DNA of 64,000 bases, from the NCBI RefSeq assembly GCF_036636695.1, contig NZ_JAVWNW010000007.1; one strand, given 5' to 3'. Position numbers and translations under genes: made by a program. How positions within the stretch are numbered: the first letter of the stretch is position 1; each line of letters starts with the position of its first letter. The DNA comes from Anaerorhabdus sp036636695. Its GTDB lineage: Bacteria; Bacillota_I; Bacilli_A; Erysipelotrichales; Erysipelotrichaceae. The notes under the pieces are model-generated. The model was not told the DNA's origin, searched no databases, and was given only the letters and a program-made list of their open reading frames with translations. Of the stretch, positions 45,935-54,233 are shown piece after piece.

Positions 45935-47311
45935 ATGACATCAAAAACACCAGTAACACCAAAACGAAAATTCGGTTTGATTACAACAATCGCAATGATT
46001 GTGGGTATCGTAATTGGATCTGGAATTTTCTTTAAAACACCATTAATAATTAAGGAAACAAATGGTAATGTTCTCATGGGTATTTTATCATTTGTAGTCG
46101 CTGCATTTGGTATAATCTTTGGGGGATTAACCATTGCGCAATATTCATCAAATGATGATAAAATTGGTGGGCTTGTTTCATATTGTGAAATGAGTTGGGG
46201 AAAAACAATGGGTTTTCTCGCAGGTTGGTTTCAATCCGTAGTTTATTATCCTGCAATTATTGCAGTAATCGCTTGGGTTGCAGCTAATTATACTTTTGGT
46301 TTATTTGGTTTGGATAATTTATTAACAACGGGCACCTTTAATCCTGGTGTTTGGTTCCTCGCAATTGGATATTTAATTTTCTATTATATTGTGAATACAT
46401 TTCAAACAAAGAAAGCTGGTCATTTCCAAGACTTTGCAATGTATGCTAAAATTTTAGCTCTTCTTGTTTTATCAATTGCTGGTTTAATCATTGGTAATCC
46501 AACACAAGTTATTGCATCAAGTCCAAGCTATACTACTTCAATGAATGGATTCTTAAATGCAGTAATCGCAGTGGCATTTGCTACTGATGGTTGGATGATT
46601 GCACCTAGTATCGCTCATGAAATTAAAGATCCAAAAAAGAATCTTACAAAAGCACTAATATTTGCTCCATTAGTTATCATTGCAATCTATCTTCTATACT
46701 TCATAGGCGTATGCGCTTTTGTAGGACCAGATGCTTTACTTGCAGGAGTTGATCCAATTTCTACAATTTCAAATGCTCTTTTTGGACCATGGGGAATTAA
46801 AATTGTATTATTATTTATTGTCATTTCAGTATTAGGAACATTAAATGGTTTAATCTTAGGTTATATCCGTACACCTTATGCCTTAGCTGTTCGTGGAGAA
46901 TTACCTTTCAGCGAAAAAATCGCAAAGATTAACACAAAATCTGATACACCTATAAATGCTAGTATCTTTGCATTTATGTTTTCAATACTTTATCTTTTAT
47001 TCCACTTCCTAACACTTGATGGATCTGCTGTTTATAATTTTAATTTATTAGATGGCTTAGCAGTTGATGACTTACCAATTGTTATGAATTATCTCTTCTT
47101 ATGCTTTATGTATTTCGGTGTGTTACTGCGACCTGATAAAGTTAAAGCATCCTCATTTTGGGGACGTTATGTATTTCCGATACTTGCAATTCTAGGTTCA
47201 TTCATCATTCTCTACGGAGGTGTATCACGACCTAAATTCAACATCTACATGGGTGCAACAATTGTAATAATCTTAATCGGGCTATTGATTCGTCGCAAAA
47301 AAAGTGCTTAA
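45935..47311 (+). CDS. APC family amino acid permease
   Basis: An integral membrane transporter of the amino acid-polyamine-organocation superfamily with about twelve helices. The first helix contains IVGIVIGSGIFFKTP, whose broken GSGIF segment binds the substrate carboxylate; GWMIAPSIAHEIKDPKKN later is the usual loop after helix six. Length 458. It resembles the L-amino-acid exchanger type (LAT/SteT) but the substrate cannot be fixed. Tryptophan is suggested only by the following trpS; the T-box lies after this gene and would not control it. Confidence 0.88.
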   Translation: MTSKTPVTPKRKFGLITTIAMIVGIVIGSGIFFKTPLIIKETNGNVLMGILSFVVAAFGIIFGGLTIAQYSSNDDKIGGLVSYCEMSWGKTMGFLAGWFQSVVYYPAIIAVIAWVAANYTFGLFGLDNLLTTGTFNPGVWFLAIGYLIFYYIVNTFQTKKAGHFQDFAMYAKILALLVLSIAGLIIGNPTQVIASSPSYTTSMNGFLNAVIAVAFATDGWMIAPSIAHEIKDPKKNLTKALIFAPLVIIAIYLLYFIGVCAFVGPDALLAGVDPISTISNALFGPWGIKIVLLFIVISVLGTLNGLILGYIRTPYALAVRGELPFSEKIAKINTKSDTPINASIFAFMFSILYLLFHFLTLDGSAVYNFNLLDGLAVDDLPIVMNYLFLCFMYFGVLLRPDKVKASSFWGRYVFPILAILGSFIILYGGVSRPKFNIYMGATIVIILIGLLIRRKKSA

Positions 47312-47324
47312 ATAGTTGTATAAA

Positions 47325-47538
47325 GCTAGGAAAAAGCAAAAGTAATTTAAAATTATTTGTTTAGAGATATGATGGCTGGTGAAAATCATACGATAATTTA
47401 AATGAATTGGGGCTTTGGAGCAGAGTTGGCATCAGTCAATTACGGAACTAAACCGTTATTTAGAAGTGATTCTATTTTTAAATAGAATAATTAAGGTGGT
47501 ACCACGCTAAAGCGTCCTTTTCTAAGGATGCTTTTTTA
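47325..47538 (+). ncRNA. T-box riboswitch controlling trpS
   Basis: The T-box sequence AAGGTGGTACCACG is at 47493-47506 and the terminator GCGTCCTT/AAGGATGC plus six T residues is at 47512-47537. TGG at 47408-47410, preceded by GAAT, is the likely tryptophan specifier codon. The 5' limit is approximate. Confidence 0.88.
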
Positions 47539-47557
47539 ATTTAAAGGAGAAATAAAA

Positions 47558-48544
47558 ATGAAAAGAATGTTAAGCGGTATTAAACCAAGTGGACAATTAA
47601 CACTAGGTAATTACATCGGAGCTCTTAAAAACTTCGTGAACTATCAAAATGATTATGAAATGATTGTGTTTATCGCAAATCTTCATTGCATTACAGTCCC
47701 ACAAGAACCAGCGGAATTGAGAAAAAATCTTAAAGATGCAATTGCATTATATTTAGCATGTGGTCTTGATCCTGAAAGAAGTACCATCTTTCTTCAATCT
47801 GATGTTATGGAACATGCTCAACTTGGATTTATCATGTGCTGTAATACTTACATGGGCGAATTAAACCGTATGACTCAATTTAAAGATAAACAAGTAAAAG
47901 GAGAAACTAATCTCTCTGGTGGACTTTACACCTATCCTTCACTTATGGCGGCTGATATTTTAATTTATGATCCTGATTACGTTCCTGTAGGAGAAGATCA
48001 AAAACAACATGTGGAATTAGCTCGTGACTTAGCAGCACGTTTCAATAATCGTTATGGTGAAATTTTTAAATTACCTGAACCATTAGTTCCAACCGTTGGT
48101 AAGCGAATTATGTCATTAAGTGATCCAACAAAGAAAATGAGTAAATCAGATAAAGGTGATAAAGGCTGTATTTATCTTTTAGATGACTTGAATGTTGCAC
48201 GCAAAAAGATTATGTCTGCAGTTACTGATAATTTTGCAAAAGTTGCCTTTGATCCAATAAATCAACCAGGTGTATCAAACCTTTTAGAAATTATGTCTGT
48301 ATTATCTGGTGAGCCTATCGACAGTATTGTAAAACGCTTTGAGAATAGTGGTTACGGTGATTTCAAAAAAGCAGTTGCAGATGTTGTTGTTGCAGAGCTT
48401 GATAAAATTCAAACACGCTACCGTGATATTATCGCAAGCGGTGAAGTTGAACGAGTTTTACAAGAAGGTAGTGAAAAAGCACGCAAAATTGCTTATAAAA
48501 AATTAATGAAAGTACAAAAAAAGATTGGTATCGAAATTCGATAA
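47558..48544 (+). CDS. trpS: Tryptophanyl-tRNA synthetase
   Basis: TrpRS charges tRNA-Trp. The class I signatures are present: GIKPSGQLTLGNYIGAL (HIGH-type) at the N-terminus and KKMSKSDKG (KMSKS) near residue 195, with AADILIYDPDYVPVGEDQKQH between them. Length 328 is typical. AAGGAG precedes the ATG. It is transcribed alone behind the T-box and ends in a strong terminator. Confidence 0.97.
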   Translation: MKRMLSGIKPSGQLTLGNYIGALKNFVNYQNDYEMIVFIANLHCITVPQEPAELRKNLKDAIALYLACGLDPERSTIFLQSDVMEHAQLGFIMCCNTYMGELNRMTQFKDKQVKGETNLSGGLYTYPSLMAADILIYDPDYVPVGEDQKQHVELARDLAARFNNRYGEIFKLPEPLVPTVGKRIMSLSDPTKKMSKSDKGDKGCIYLLDDLNVARKKIMSAVTDNFAKVAFDPINQPGVSNLLEIMSVLSGEPIDSIVKRFENSGYGDFKKAVADVVVAELDKIQTRYRDIIASGEVERVLQEGSEKARKIAYKKLMKVQKKIGIEIR

Positions 48545-48556
48545 CCAATCTTTTTT
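48516..48556. terminator. Bidirectional terminator between trpS and the YitT-like gene
   Basis: AAAAAAGATTGGTATCG pairs with CGATAACCAATCTTTTTT (one bulged A), giving A and T runs on both sides. It includes the trpS stop codon and serves both convergent genes. Confidence 0.88.
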
Positions 48557-49418
48557 ACTCTAGTGGTTTTTGATAATAGTTACCAAATATTCTTTCTGAT
48601 GTCGCTACATTAATAAAGGCTTTTGGATCAACCATACGAATCGAATCAACAACTTCAGGTACTTGATAAGCATTTAATGTCATAAATAAGAAACATTTAG
48701 GCTCATGTGAATAAGCTCCTTCACCCCAAAGTTTAGTAATACCATGACGTGTTGTTCTAAAAATAGCATCACATACCTCATCAGGAATTGTTGTTATAAT
48801 GTAGAGATTTTTTAATTTATATCTAGTATGCATTTCGTTGATAATTTGAGTACTACAAAATTGGAAAATAATTGAATATAAAGCTTGGGTCCAACCGAAC
48901 ATTAAACCTGCAATTAATAAAATAACAGAATTAAAGATAAATACATAGTTCCATGTTGATACATTAAATCGACTAGAAGCATAGATTGCAATGAAATCAA
49001 GTCCTCCACTGCTGGCATTATTACGAAGAGCTAATGCCATTCCCAAGCCACTTAATATTCCTCCAAATACTGCAATCAACAAGGTATCCGAAGTTAGTGG
49101 GAATACTGGAAGAATCGTTGTAAAAACACTTGTCGAAGTATACCAAAGTACGGAATACGCAATAAACATTTTTCCAACATATTTAAAAACCAAAATCGTA
49201 ACTAAAATATTCAATGAAAAGTATGGAATAGAAAACGGTATATTCAAATTAAAATACATTTTTGCACCACGTGATATCAATAATGAAATTCCCGAAAATC
49301 CACCTGGAAATAAATTACCGGCATCAACAAATGCATTCATTGATAATGAATACAAGAATGATGAGAATACAACGATTGTTGTTATAGTAAGTATATGTCT
49401 AATCTTTTTCGAATCCAT
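48555..49418 (-). CDS. YitT family membrane protein (DUF161 plus DUF2179)
   Basis: The N-terminal two thirds hold about five hydrophobic segments with the DUF161 motifs DAGNLFPGGFSGISLL and NNASSGGLDFIAIY. The soluble C-terminus (about 205-285) is DUF2179 with HGITKLWGEGAY and DPKAFINVATSERIFG. Function is unknown in this widespread family. In-frame ATGs lie at 49427 and 49418; the second is better spaced after GGGGATGAGG. It overlaps rmuC by 20 bases. Confidence 0.88.
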   Translation of the reverse strand: MDSKKIRHILTITTIVVFSSFLYSLSMNAFVDAGNLFPGGFSGISLLISRGAKMYFNLNIPFSIPYFSLNILVTILVFKYVGKMFIAYSVLWYTSTSVFTTILPVFPLTSDTLLIAVFGGILSGLGMALALRNNASSGGLDFIAIYASSRFNVSTWNYVFIFNSVILLIAGLMFGWTQALYSIIFQFCSTQIINEMHTRYKLKNLYIITTIPDEVCDAIFRTTRHGITKLWGEGAYSHEPKCFLFMTLNAYQVPEVVDSIRMVDPKAFINVATSERIFGNYYQKPLE

Positions 49419-50565
49419 TTTCCTCATCCCCTATAGCCCTATGGCTTTGAGTTGTTTCATCTAATTGTACTGCTTCAATTTGTTTAAAACGTTTAATAAT
49501 TTTATCCGAAGTGATATTTACATTTTGGATATCACGATAGGTTTTATCGAAATCTTTTGTAACATTGCCGAAGCGATCTGAGAATCTTTCAAACTCACGC
49601 GAGAGGCGAATGAATTCTTGTTGAATTTCAATGACGCGATCATTTCTTTCTTGTCCTAAATAAATCGCTTTAATCGCTGTTATGTATGCCATTAAGGTTG
49701 TGGGTGAAACTAAATACACTTTCAGTTCATATGACATCTGTATCAAATCTGTATGATGACCATAAATCTCAGCGAAGATTGCTTCAGCAGGTATAAACAT
49801 ATATGCCATTTCAGCAGTTTCACCTGGTATGATATATTTTGTTTTAATATCTTTGATATGCTTAGCAACATCTCGTTTGAACTCTGCTTTTATTCTAATT
49901 AAGTCTTGCGATGATACATTCTCATCATACATACGATTGAAATTCTCTAATGGAAATTTAGAGTCAATGATAATATCTCCTAATGGTTCTGGTGCATGCA
50001 ACACACAGTCTGCAATACTATCATTGGATAATTTAACCTGTCTTGAGAAACGCTGTTCATTATTTCCAAATACGCTTTCTAAGATAGAATATAACTCGAT
50101 TTCTCCATAAATACCACGCGTTTTTTTATCAGTCAGTACATTTTGTAAATTTGTTATATTTGAAGATAATGATTTTAGATTTTGTTGAGTTTCATCAATT
50201 CTAGCCATCTGTTCAAGAACGTTTGTAAATGCTTTATTAGTTCGTTCGAATCCTTGCAATAAACTTTCATTTACCTTTGTTTCGATATTAACCAAACGAT
50301 TCACAGTTGATTCATTTAATTGGTTAAAATCACCTTTTATTGAATTTAATATATTAGTTTGAAATAACAAGAGATCTTGCATCATTTGTTGTCTCAACGA
50401 ATCAATCTCTTCATTATTTTTATTTACTGTTTGAGTTAGAGCATCCTTAAAAAACAACTGCTGTTTCATTCTATTTCTTGAAAGTATAAACGCAACAAAA
50501 ACAATGATAAGAAACATCATTGTTAGAAATAATAGTACGATCAGAAAAACGTTGTTGTTATCCAT
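49399..50565 (-). CDS. rmuC: DNA recombination protein RmuC
   Basis: RmuC proteins limit DNA inversions in E. coli and belong to the restriction-endonuclease-like fold. An N-terminal membrane helix (FLIVLLFLTMMFLIIVFVAF) is followed by a coiled coil (about 35-130) and the nuclease-like domain with RGIYGEIELYSILESVFG, IIDSKFPLENF and MFIPAEAIFAEIY. Length 388. It follows the comK-like gene by three bases, with which it appears co-transcribed. Confidence 0.92.
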   Translation of the reverse strand: MDNNNVFLIVLLFLTMMFLIIVFVAFILSRNRMKQQLFFKDALTQTVNKNNEEIDSLRQQMMQDLLLFQTNILNSIKGDFNQLNESTVNRLVNIETKVNESLLQGFERTNKAFTNVLEQMARIDETQQNLKSLSSNITNLQNVLTDKKTRGIYGEIELYSILESVFGNNEQRFSRQVKLSNDSIADCVLHAPEPLGDIIIDSKFPLENFNRMYDENVSSQDLIRIKAEFKRDVAKHIKDIKTKYIIPGETAEMAYMFIPAEAIFAEIYGHHTDLIQMSYELKVYLVSPTTLMAYITAIKAIYLGQERNDRVIEIQQEFIRLSREFERFSDRFGNVTKDFDKTYRDIQNVNITSDKIIKRFKQIEAVQLDETTQSHRAIGDEENGFEKD

Positions 50566-50568
50566 ACC

Positions 50569-51054
50569 CTATTCACCAAAGCTATTATAACACGCTTTCA
50601 TTTCCATAAGTATGTATTTTTGATTACGTTTTCGTAAATTTTGAATATATATTTTTGACCTTTTAATTTGTTTCTTTAAAACACGAATATCAACATCAAC
50701 ATGATAAATAGTTCCTTGTTTTGTTTCTATACTACAATACCCATTTTCATTTATTTTCACGCCTTGTATTTTTTTATATTGAAAATACATACATTTTGTT
50801 GAAGACATCGACATCGTCGGTATAAATAGAATTAAACCTGGTTCATTGATTAAAATGCAAGGTTTTTGTTTTACATTCAACTCGTATCTGAAATTAGAAA
50901 GTCTCCCTTCCAATGTAGATCCATTTTCTAAGCATGCCCTCTCAAATAATTTGATGGGTTTTTCCTTAATTCTAAGGATTTCGCTTTTTTCATTTAATAA
51001 TACCGTCTCATTTGTCTTCTCATCATAATAAACACAGCTGCAATTCTCTAGCAC
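50569..51054 (-). CDS. comK: ComK-like competence transcription factor
   Basis: The 161-residue protein follows the ComK pattern: KLFERACLENGSTLEGR corresponds to the ERSC...GSSYxGR block of Bacillus ComK, then KQKPCILINEPGLILFIPT to its PIMV...IFLFPT block and KCMYFQYKKIQGVK to its next strand. ComK binds AT-boxes and activates the DNA-uptake genes. It is shorter than the Bacillus protein (192) at the C-terminus. The frame starts with an ATG at 51072, but those codons contain GGGAGG, so I prefer the GTG at 51054. It precedes rmuC and has its own unit after the ridA terminator. Confidence 0.75.
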   Translation of the reverse strand: MLENCSCVYYDEKTNETVLLNEKSEILRIKEKPIKLFERACLENGSTLEGRLSNFRYELNVKQKPCILINEPGLILFIPTMSMSSTKCMYFQYKKIQGVKINENGYCSIETKQGTIYHVDVDIRVLKKQIKRSKIYIQNLRKRNQKYILMEMKACYNSFGE

Positions 51055-51200
51055 AGTTTTTCCTCCCTTCATTATATATTATGAAAAAAGGTTGATAGTC
51101 CTAAAATAATATCATACTTTATTCTCTGTATAAATATATGCAGTGTCATGATGTAACAACTTATACTCACTTTTGTACCAAATCATGTTTAGAAAATGAA

Positions 51201-51229
51201 ATAAAAAAAATGTGGTTATTTACCACATT
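51201..51229 (-). terminator. Terminator of ridA
   Basis: AATGTGGT pairs with ACCACATT and is followed on the minus strand by eight T residues. It overlaps the ridA stop codon. Confidence 0.88.
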
Positions 51230-51722
51230 CTTCACAGCCACAATCATGACCTTCTTCGCAGTCACATCCACAGTCGCCGTCAGAGCATCCGCCTGAACAA
51301 CCACCGCCGCAACCTTGGTTCATTTGTCTTTCATAAGCTAATGTATCAATTACTGTGCATTCAATTTCAATTTTTGCACCTTTTGGTAAAGCGACAACTT
51401 GAATTGTTGAACGAGCTGGGAATGGTTCATTAAAATATGCACCGTAAATTTTATTCATATCATCAAATTCTGATAAATCTGTCATGAACACTGTAGTTTT
51501 AACTACATGACGAGTTTCTAAGTTCATTTCGCTTAATACAGCTTCAATATTCTTTAGAACTTGTTGAGTTTGTTCTTGGATTCCGCCTTCAACAATAGCA
51601 CCTGTTGATGGATCCATTGGAATTTGACCAGATAAATAAACGAAATCACCTAATTTAATTGCTTGTGAATAAGGTCCTAAAGCTTTTGGAGCATTAGGAG
51701 ATGAAATTGCTTGAGTAAACAT
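51216..51722 (-). CDS. ridA: RidA family protein with cysteine-rich C-terminal tail
   Basis: RidA hydrolyses reactive enamines and imines formed by pyridoxal-phosphate enzymes. The core (1-130) is standard: SPNAPKALGPYSQA, YLSGQIPMDP, the substrate-binding arginine in FPARSTIQV (Arg104) and GAKIEIECTVI. From residue 133 to 168 there is an added tail with nine cysteines (138, 142, 146, 151, 153, 155, 161, 163, 166) and one histidine set among Gly and acidic residues, which looks like a metal-binding or secretion-maturation-like peptide. I know of no such extension in ordinary RidA. GGAGG precedes the ATG; a 57-residue membrane protein gene lies 17 bases upstream. Confidence 0.92.
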   Translation of the reverse strand: MFTQAISSPNAPKALGPYSQAIKLGDFVYLSGQIPMDPSTGAIVEGGIQEQTQQVLKNIEAVLSEMNLETRHVVKTTVFMTDLSEFDDMNKIYGAYFNEPFPARSTIQVVALPKGAKIEIECTVIDTLAYERQMNQGCGGGCSGGCSDGDCGCDCEEGHDCGCEECGK

Positions 51723-51739
51723 TGTACTCCTCCTTCTTA

Positions 51740-51913
51740 TTAATAGAAATCAGTTCTTGAATCATCATTATCTTCAAGATAATAATCTGATTCAAGTTGT
51801 TGCATTTTATGGGCATGATGTTTAACAAAAACTTTATATGTTAGAAAAAAGCCATAAAGAATCAACAGTATTAAAAAGGCTACCGACAAAAAATCATTCA
51901 CGTTTTCTATCAT
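51740..51913 (-). CDS. Small single-pass membrane protein
   Basis: An open frame of 57 residues has a convincing ribosome binding site (AGAGGTGAT) and ends 17 bases before ridA. Residues 8-26 are hydrophobic (SVAFLILLILYGFFLTY), followed by KVFVKHHAHKM, a basic, histidine-bearing stretch, and an acidic tail ending EDNDDSRTDFY. I do not recognise a family. The promoter, spacing and coding pattern support it as a real gene co-transcribed with ridA. Confidence 0.65.
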   Translation of the reverse strand: MIENVNDFLSVAFLILLILYGFFLTYKVFVKHHAHKMQQLESDYYLEDNDDSRTDFY

Positions 51914-51932
51914 AATATCACCTCTGCTTATT

Positions 51933-51961
51933 ATTATATGAAATCATAACCATTTTGTCTA
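51933..51961 (-). promoter_or_regulatory. Probable promoter of the small membrane protein-ridA unit
   Basis: On the minus strand TAGACA (51956-51961) and a perfect TATAAT (51933-51938) are 17 bases apart, about 20 bases before the small protein's ATG. Confidence 0.5.
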
Positions 51962-51973
51962 ATGGTATGAACT

Positions 51974-52483
51974 TTACAATACTTTCTTTAATCGAGGAAT
52001 TAATAATGGAATAAGAATACATTGAAGAATTATAGCAGGTATTCCTGCCACTATATTTGCATAAAGTCCAATACTCCAAGCGACTGGATTGATGATTCCA
52101 TTGATACTATTTATTGTAATTGTGAATCCTAATCTTCCAACTAAGATTGCTAAAAGCAACACAACTATTACATTTTTAATTTTATATTCCTTAATGAGTA
52201 GTCCACTTATAAGACCATATAAGCCAATCTCTACCATCATTGAAACACCCATTGGGAATAACGGTGGCATTCCAGTCAACAAGCTACTTAACAATGGTGT
52301 TATCAATCCTACTGCTAATCCCCATGGCCCACCTAAGAGAAATCCTGCAAAAAAAGCAGGTAAATGTAATGGTGATAACGTCCTTGCAAGACTCGGCACA
52401 ACAAAATGAAACACACTTGGTAATAACAACCCTATCGCAACTAAAACTCCAGCTAAAACTAATTTTTTTGTATTAGACATCAT
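51974..52483 (-). CDS. ECF transporter substrate-binding (S) component
   Basis: A 169-residue membrane protein with about five or six helices fits the S-component class of energy-coupling factor vitamin transporters: small, very hydrophobic, with LVLAGVLVAIGLLLP at the start and the loop SPLHLPAFFAGFLLGGPWGLAVG. The substrate is not clear; the pattern is closest to the pantothenate/unknown-vitamin group. The ATPase and T components are not in this window, so it would share a general ECF module. It overlaps trmL by 11 bases. Confidence 0.8.
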   Translation of the reverse strand: MMSNTKKLVLAGVLVAIGLLLPSVFHFVVPSLARTLSPLHLPAFFAGFLLGGPWGLAVGLITPLLSSLLTGMPPLFPMGVSMMVEIGLYGLISGLLIKEYKIKNVIVVLLLAILVGRLGFTITINSINGIINPVAWSIGLYANIVAGIPAIILQCILIPLLIPRLKKVL

Positions 52484-52982
52484 TTAACCAATCCTTTCCT
52501 TTTATTACTTCTACAGGACTTAATCCTGGATAATCCAATTGCCGTAAGACTTCGTATACGCAAATTGCTACGCAATTGGATAAATTTAATGATCGTGCAT
52601 TCGCAACCATTGGTAAGCGTGCACAACGTTCTTGATGATCATGGAGAATTTCTTTAGGAATCCCTGTACTCTCTTTTCCAAAAATCAAATAAATATCTTG
52701 GGTACAAACAGTGTAATCAAACATTGTTGGACTTTTTTGACCGTATCGTGTGATGTAAAAGAAATCTCCTTTATTTTTTTCACAAAAATCCTGCCAGTTT
52801 GGATATACTTGATAATTTAACTCATTTCGATAATCCATTCCTGAACGACGCAAGTGTTTTTCATCCAAAGAAAAACCTAACGGCTCTATCAAATGGAGAT
52901 TACAATTACTTGCCATACATGTTCTCATAATATTCCCTGTATTTTGTGGAATTTCTGGTTCATACAACACTACATGAATCAT
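52473..52982 (-). CDS. trmL: tRNA (cytidine/uridine(34)-2'-O)-methyltransferase
   Basis: A SPOUT-fold enzyme that methylates the wobble ribose of tRNA-Leu isoacceptors. It has the trefoil-knot motifs VVLYEPEIPQNTGNIMRTC at the start, LIFGKESTGIP in the middle and LPMVANARSLNLSNCVAI at the knot that binds S-adenosylmethionine. Length 169 is slightly above the usual 155-160. It overlaps the DUF1461 gene by four bases upstream and the ECF gene downstream. Confidence 0.94.
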   Translation of the reverse strand: MIHVVLYEPEIPQNTGNIMRTCMASNCNLHLIEPLGFSLDEKHLRRSGMDYRNELNYQVYPNWQDFCEKNKGDFFYITRYGQKSPTMFDYTVCTQDIYLIFGKESTGIPKEILHDHQERCARLPMVANARSLNLSNCVAICVYEVLRQLDYPGLSPVEVIKGKDWLNDV

Positions 52983-53659
52983 GCCTTTTTCCTCCTAAAA
53001 TAAATAGATACCAAACATACAAGTAAAATACCAATACCAAAAGTTGAAACAATTTTAAACACTAAATCAAAGAAAAATTGACTTGGAACCATTTGTATTA
53101 GAATATCTGTATTAGGATCTAAGAAAAATAAATCATTAGTAAAAAATATATAATGAAATTGTAACCAAAATGAATTGAAATCAACAAGTGCGTATATTCC
53201 AAGTAAAGTTAATACCGATAAAGTACTCACAATAGCTTTCAAAAACATGTCACTTAAAGCGAAGATAGAATCTTTCTTACTAATCATTATTCCTATGCCT
53301 ATCATAACGATAAACCCAACCCAAGAAAAATTTCGAACCATCATGGCATCTAAATATAAGTTTTTCACATCAACCATATGTAGTATTTCTTTTTCGTTGA
53401 ATACTGCCCGATCAACTCCACTGATTGTTGCCATAACATCTAAATCAGCTCGTTTATTTTGGATATAATCTAATAATACTTCTGTTGTATGTGTTAAATC
53501 AGCTTCAGACATCCCTATTTCTGCAGCCGTATTTAATTGTGCATACTCTTTTTTATAAAAATCTCTATTAAAACTACTTATATCTAAGCAGGTCAAAAAG
53601 AAGGCAACAATAAAACAAATTGCACCTATAAAAAAGAATGGCTTAGATTGGATTTTCAT
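52979..53659 (-). CDS. TIGR01906/DUF1461 family membrane protein
   Basis: A 226-residue integral membrane protein: one helix at the N-terminus, an extracytoplasmic loop with FNEKEILHMVDVKNLY, the family hallmark, and four further helices. Function is unknown. It overlaps rdgB by 17 bases and trmL by four, inside the run from the radical SAM gene to the ECF gene. Confidence 0.82.
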   Translation of the reverse strand: MKIQSKPFFFIGAICFIVAFFLTCLDISSFNRDFYKKEYAQLNTAAEIGMSEADLTHTTEVLLDYIQNKRADLDVMATISGVDRAVFNEKEILHMVDVKNLYLDAMMVRNFSWVGFIVMIGIGIMISKKDSIFALSDMFLKAIVSTLSVLTLLGIYALVDFNSFWLQFHYIFFTNDLFFLDPNTDILIQMVPSQFFFDLVFKIVSTFGIGILLVCLVSIYFRRKKA

Positions 53660-54233
53660 TTAAATACTCCAAGAGTTTAAGAAGTGCTTTTCCACGATGT
53701 GAAACACTATTTTTCTGTTCTTCACTTACATTTGCAAGAGTTGTCTTAAACGGTTCGTAATACACAATCGGATCGTATCCAAATCCTTTTTTCCCTACAA
53801 TTTCAGTTGCTACTGTTCCTTCAATTGTATCTCTAAATACAACTGGATCACTGCCTGGCACACATAATGCAATCGCACACACAAATCGGCATGCACGATT
53901 TGTCTGATCTTTCATTCTTTCAATCAACACATTGTTCTTATAATCATAACTAGTATCATGCCCTAAATATCGTGCAGACTGAACACCAGGTTCAAAGTTC
54001 AAAGCATCAATCTCTAAACCAGAATCATCAGAAATACAAGGAATATTAAATTGATCACTAATTGTTTTCGCTTTAATAATAGCGTTTTCCTCAAAAGTTT
54101 TACCTGTTTCTTCGATATCAATTAGTTTAGGCAAATCATTTAAACATTTGACTTTGTAGCCAAGTGGTTCAAGCATATGTTTAAACTCTTCTATCTTGTG
54201 GGCATTCGCTGATGCAATAAACAATTCTTTCAT
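53643..54233 (-). CDS. rdgB: XTP/dITP diphosphatase (RdgB/HAM1)
   Basis: The enzyme removes deaminated purine triphosphates such as dITP and XTP from the nucleotide pool. The motifs are ELFIASANAHKIEEF at the N-terminus, CISDDSGLEIDAL, the GVQSARYLG loop, GKKGFGYDPIVYYEP and SHRGKALLKL. Length 196 is normal. It overlaps the radical SAM gene by four bases. With the deoxyinosine glycosylase at 24315-24794 the window holds two layers of defence against deaminated adenine. Confidence 0.95.
   Translation of the reverse strand: MKELFIASANAHKIEEFKHMLEPLGYKVKCLNDLPKLIDIEETGKTFEENAIIKAKTISDQFNIPCISDDSGLEIDALNFEPGVQSARYLGHDTSYDYKNNVLIERMKDQTNRACRFVCAIALCVPGSDPVVFRDTIEGTVATEIVGKKGFGYDPIVYYEPFKTTLANVSEEQKNSVSHRGKALLKLLEYLNENPI

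Noticed and set aside
45935..47537. T-box control of the APC permease
   Set aside because: The T-box lies after the permease stop codon and before trpS, so it can act only on trpS.
48991..49464. 157-codon plus-strand frame opposite the YitT-like gene
   Set aside because: The minus-strand gene has clear family motifs; the opposite frame has none and no start site.
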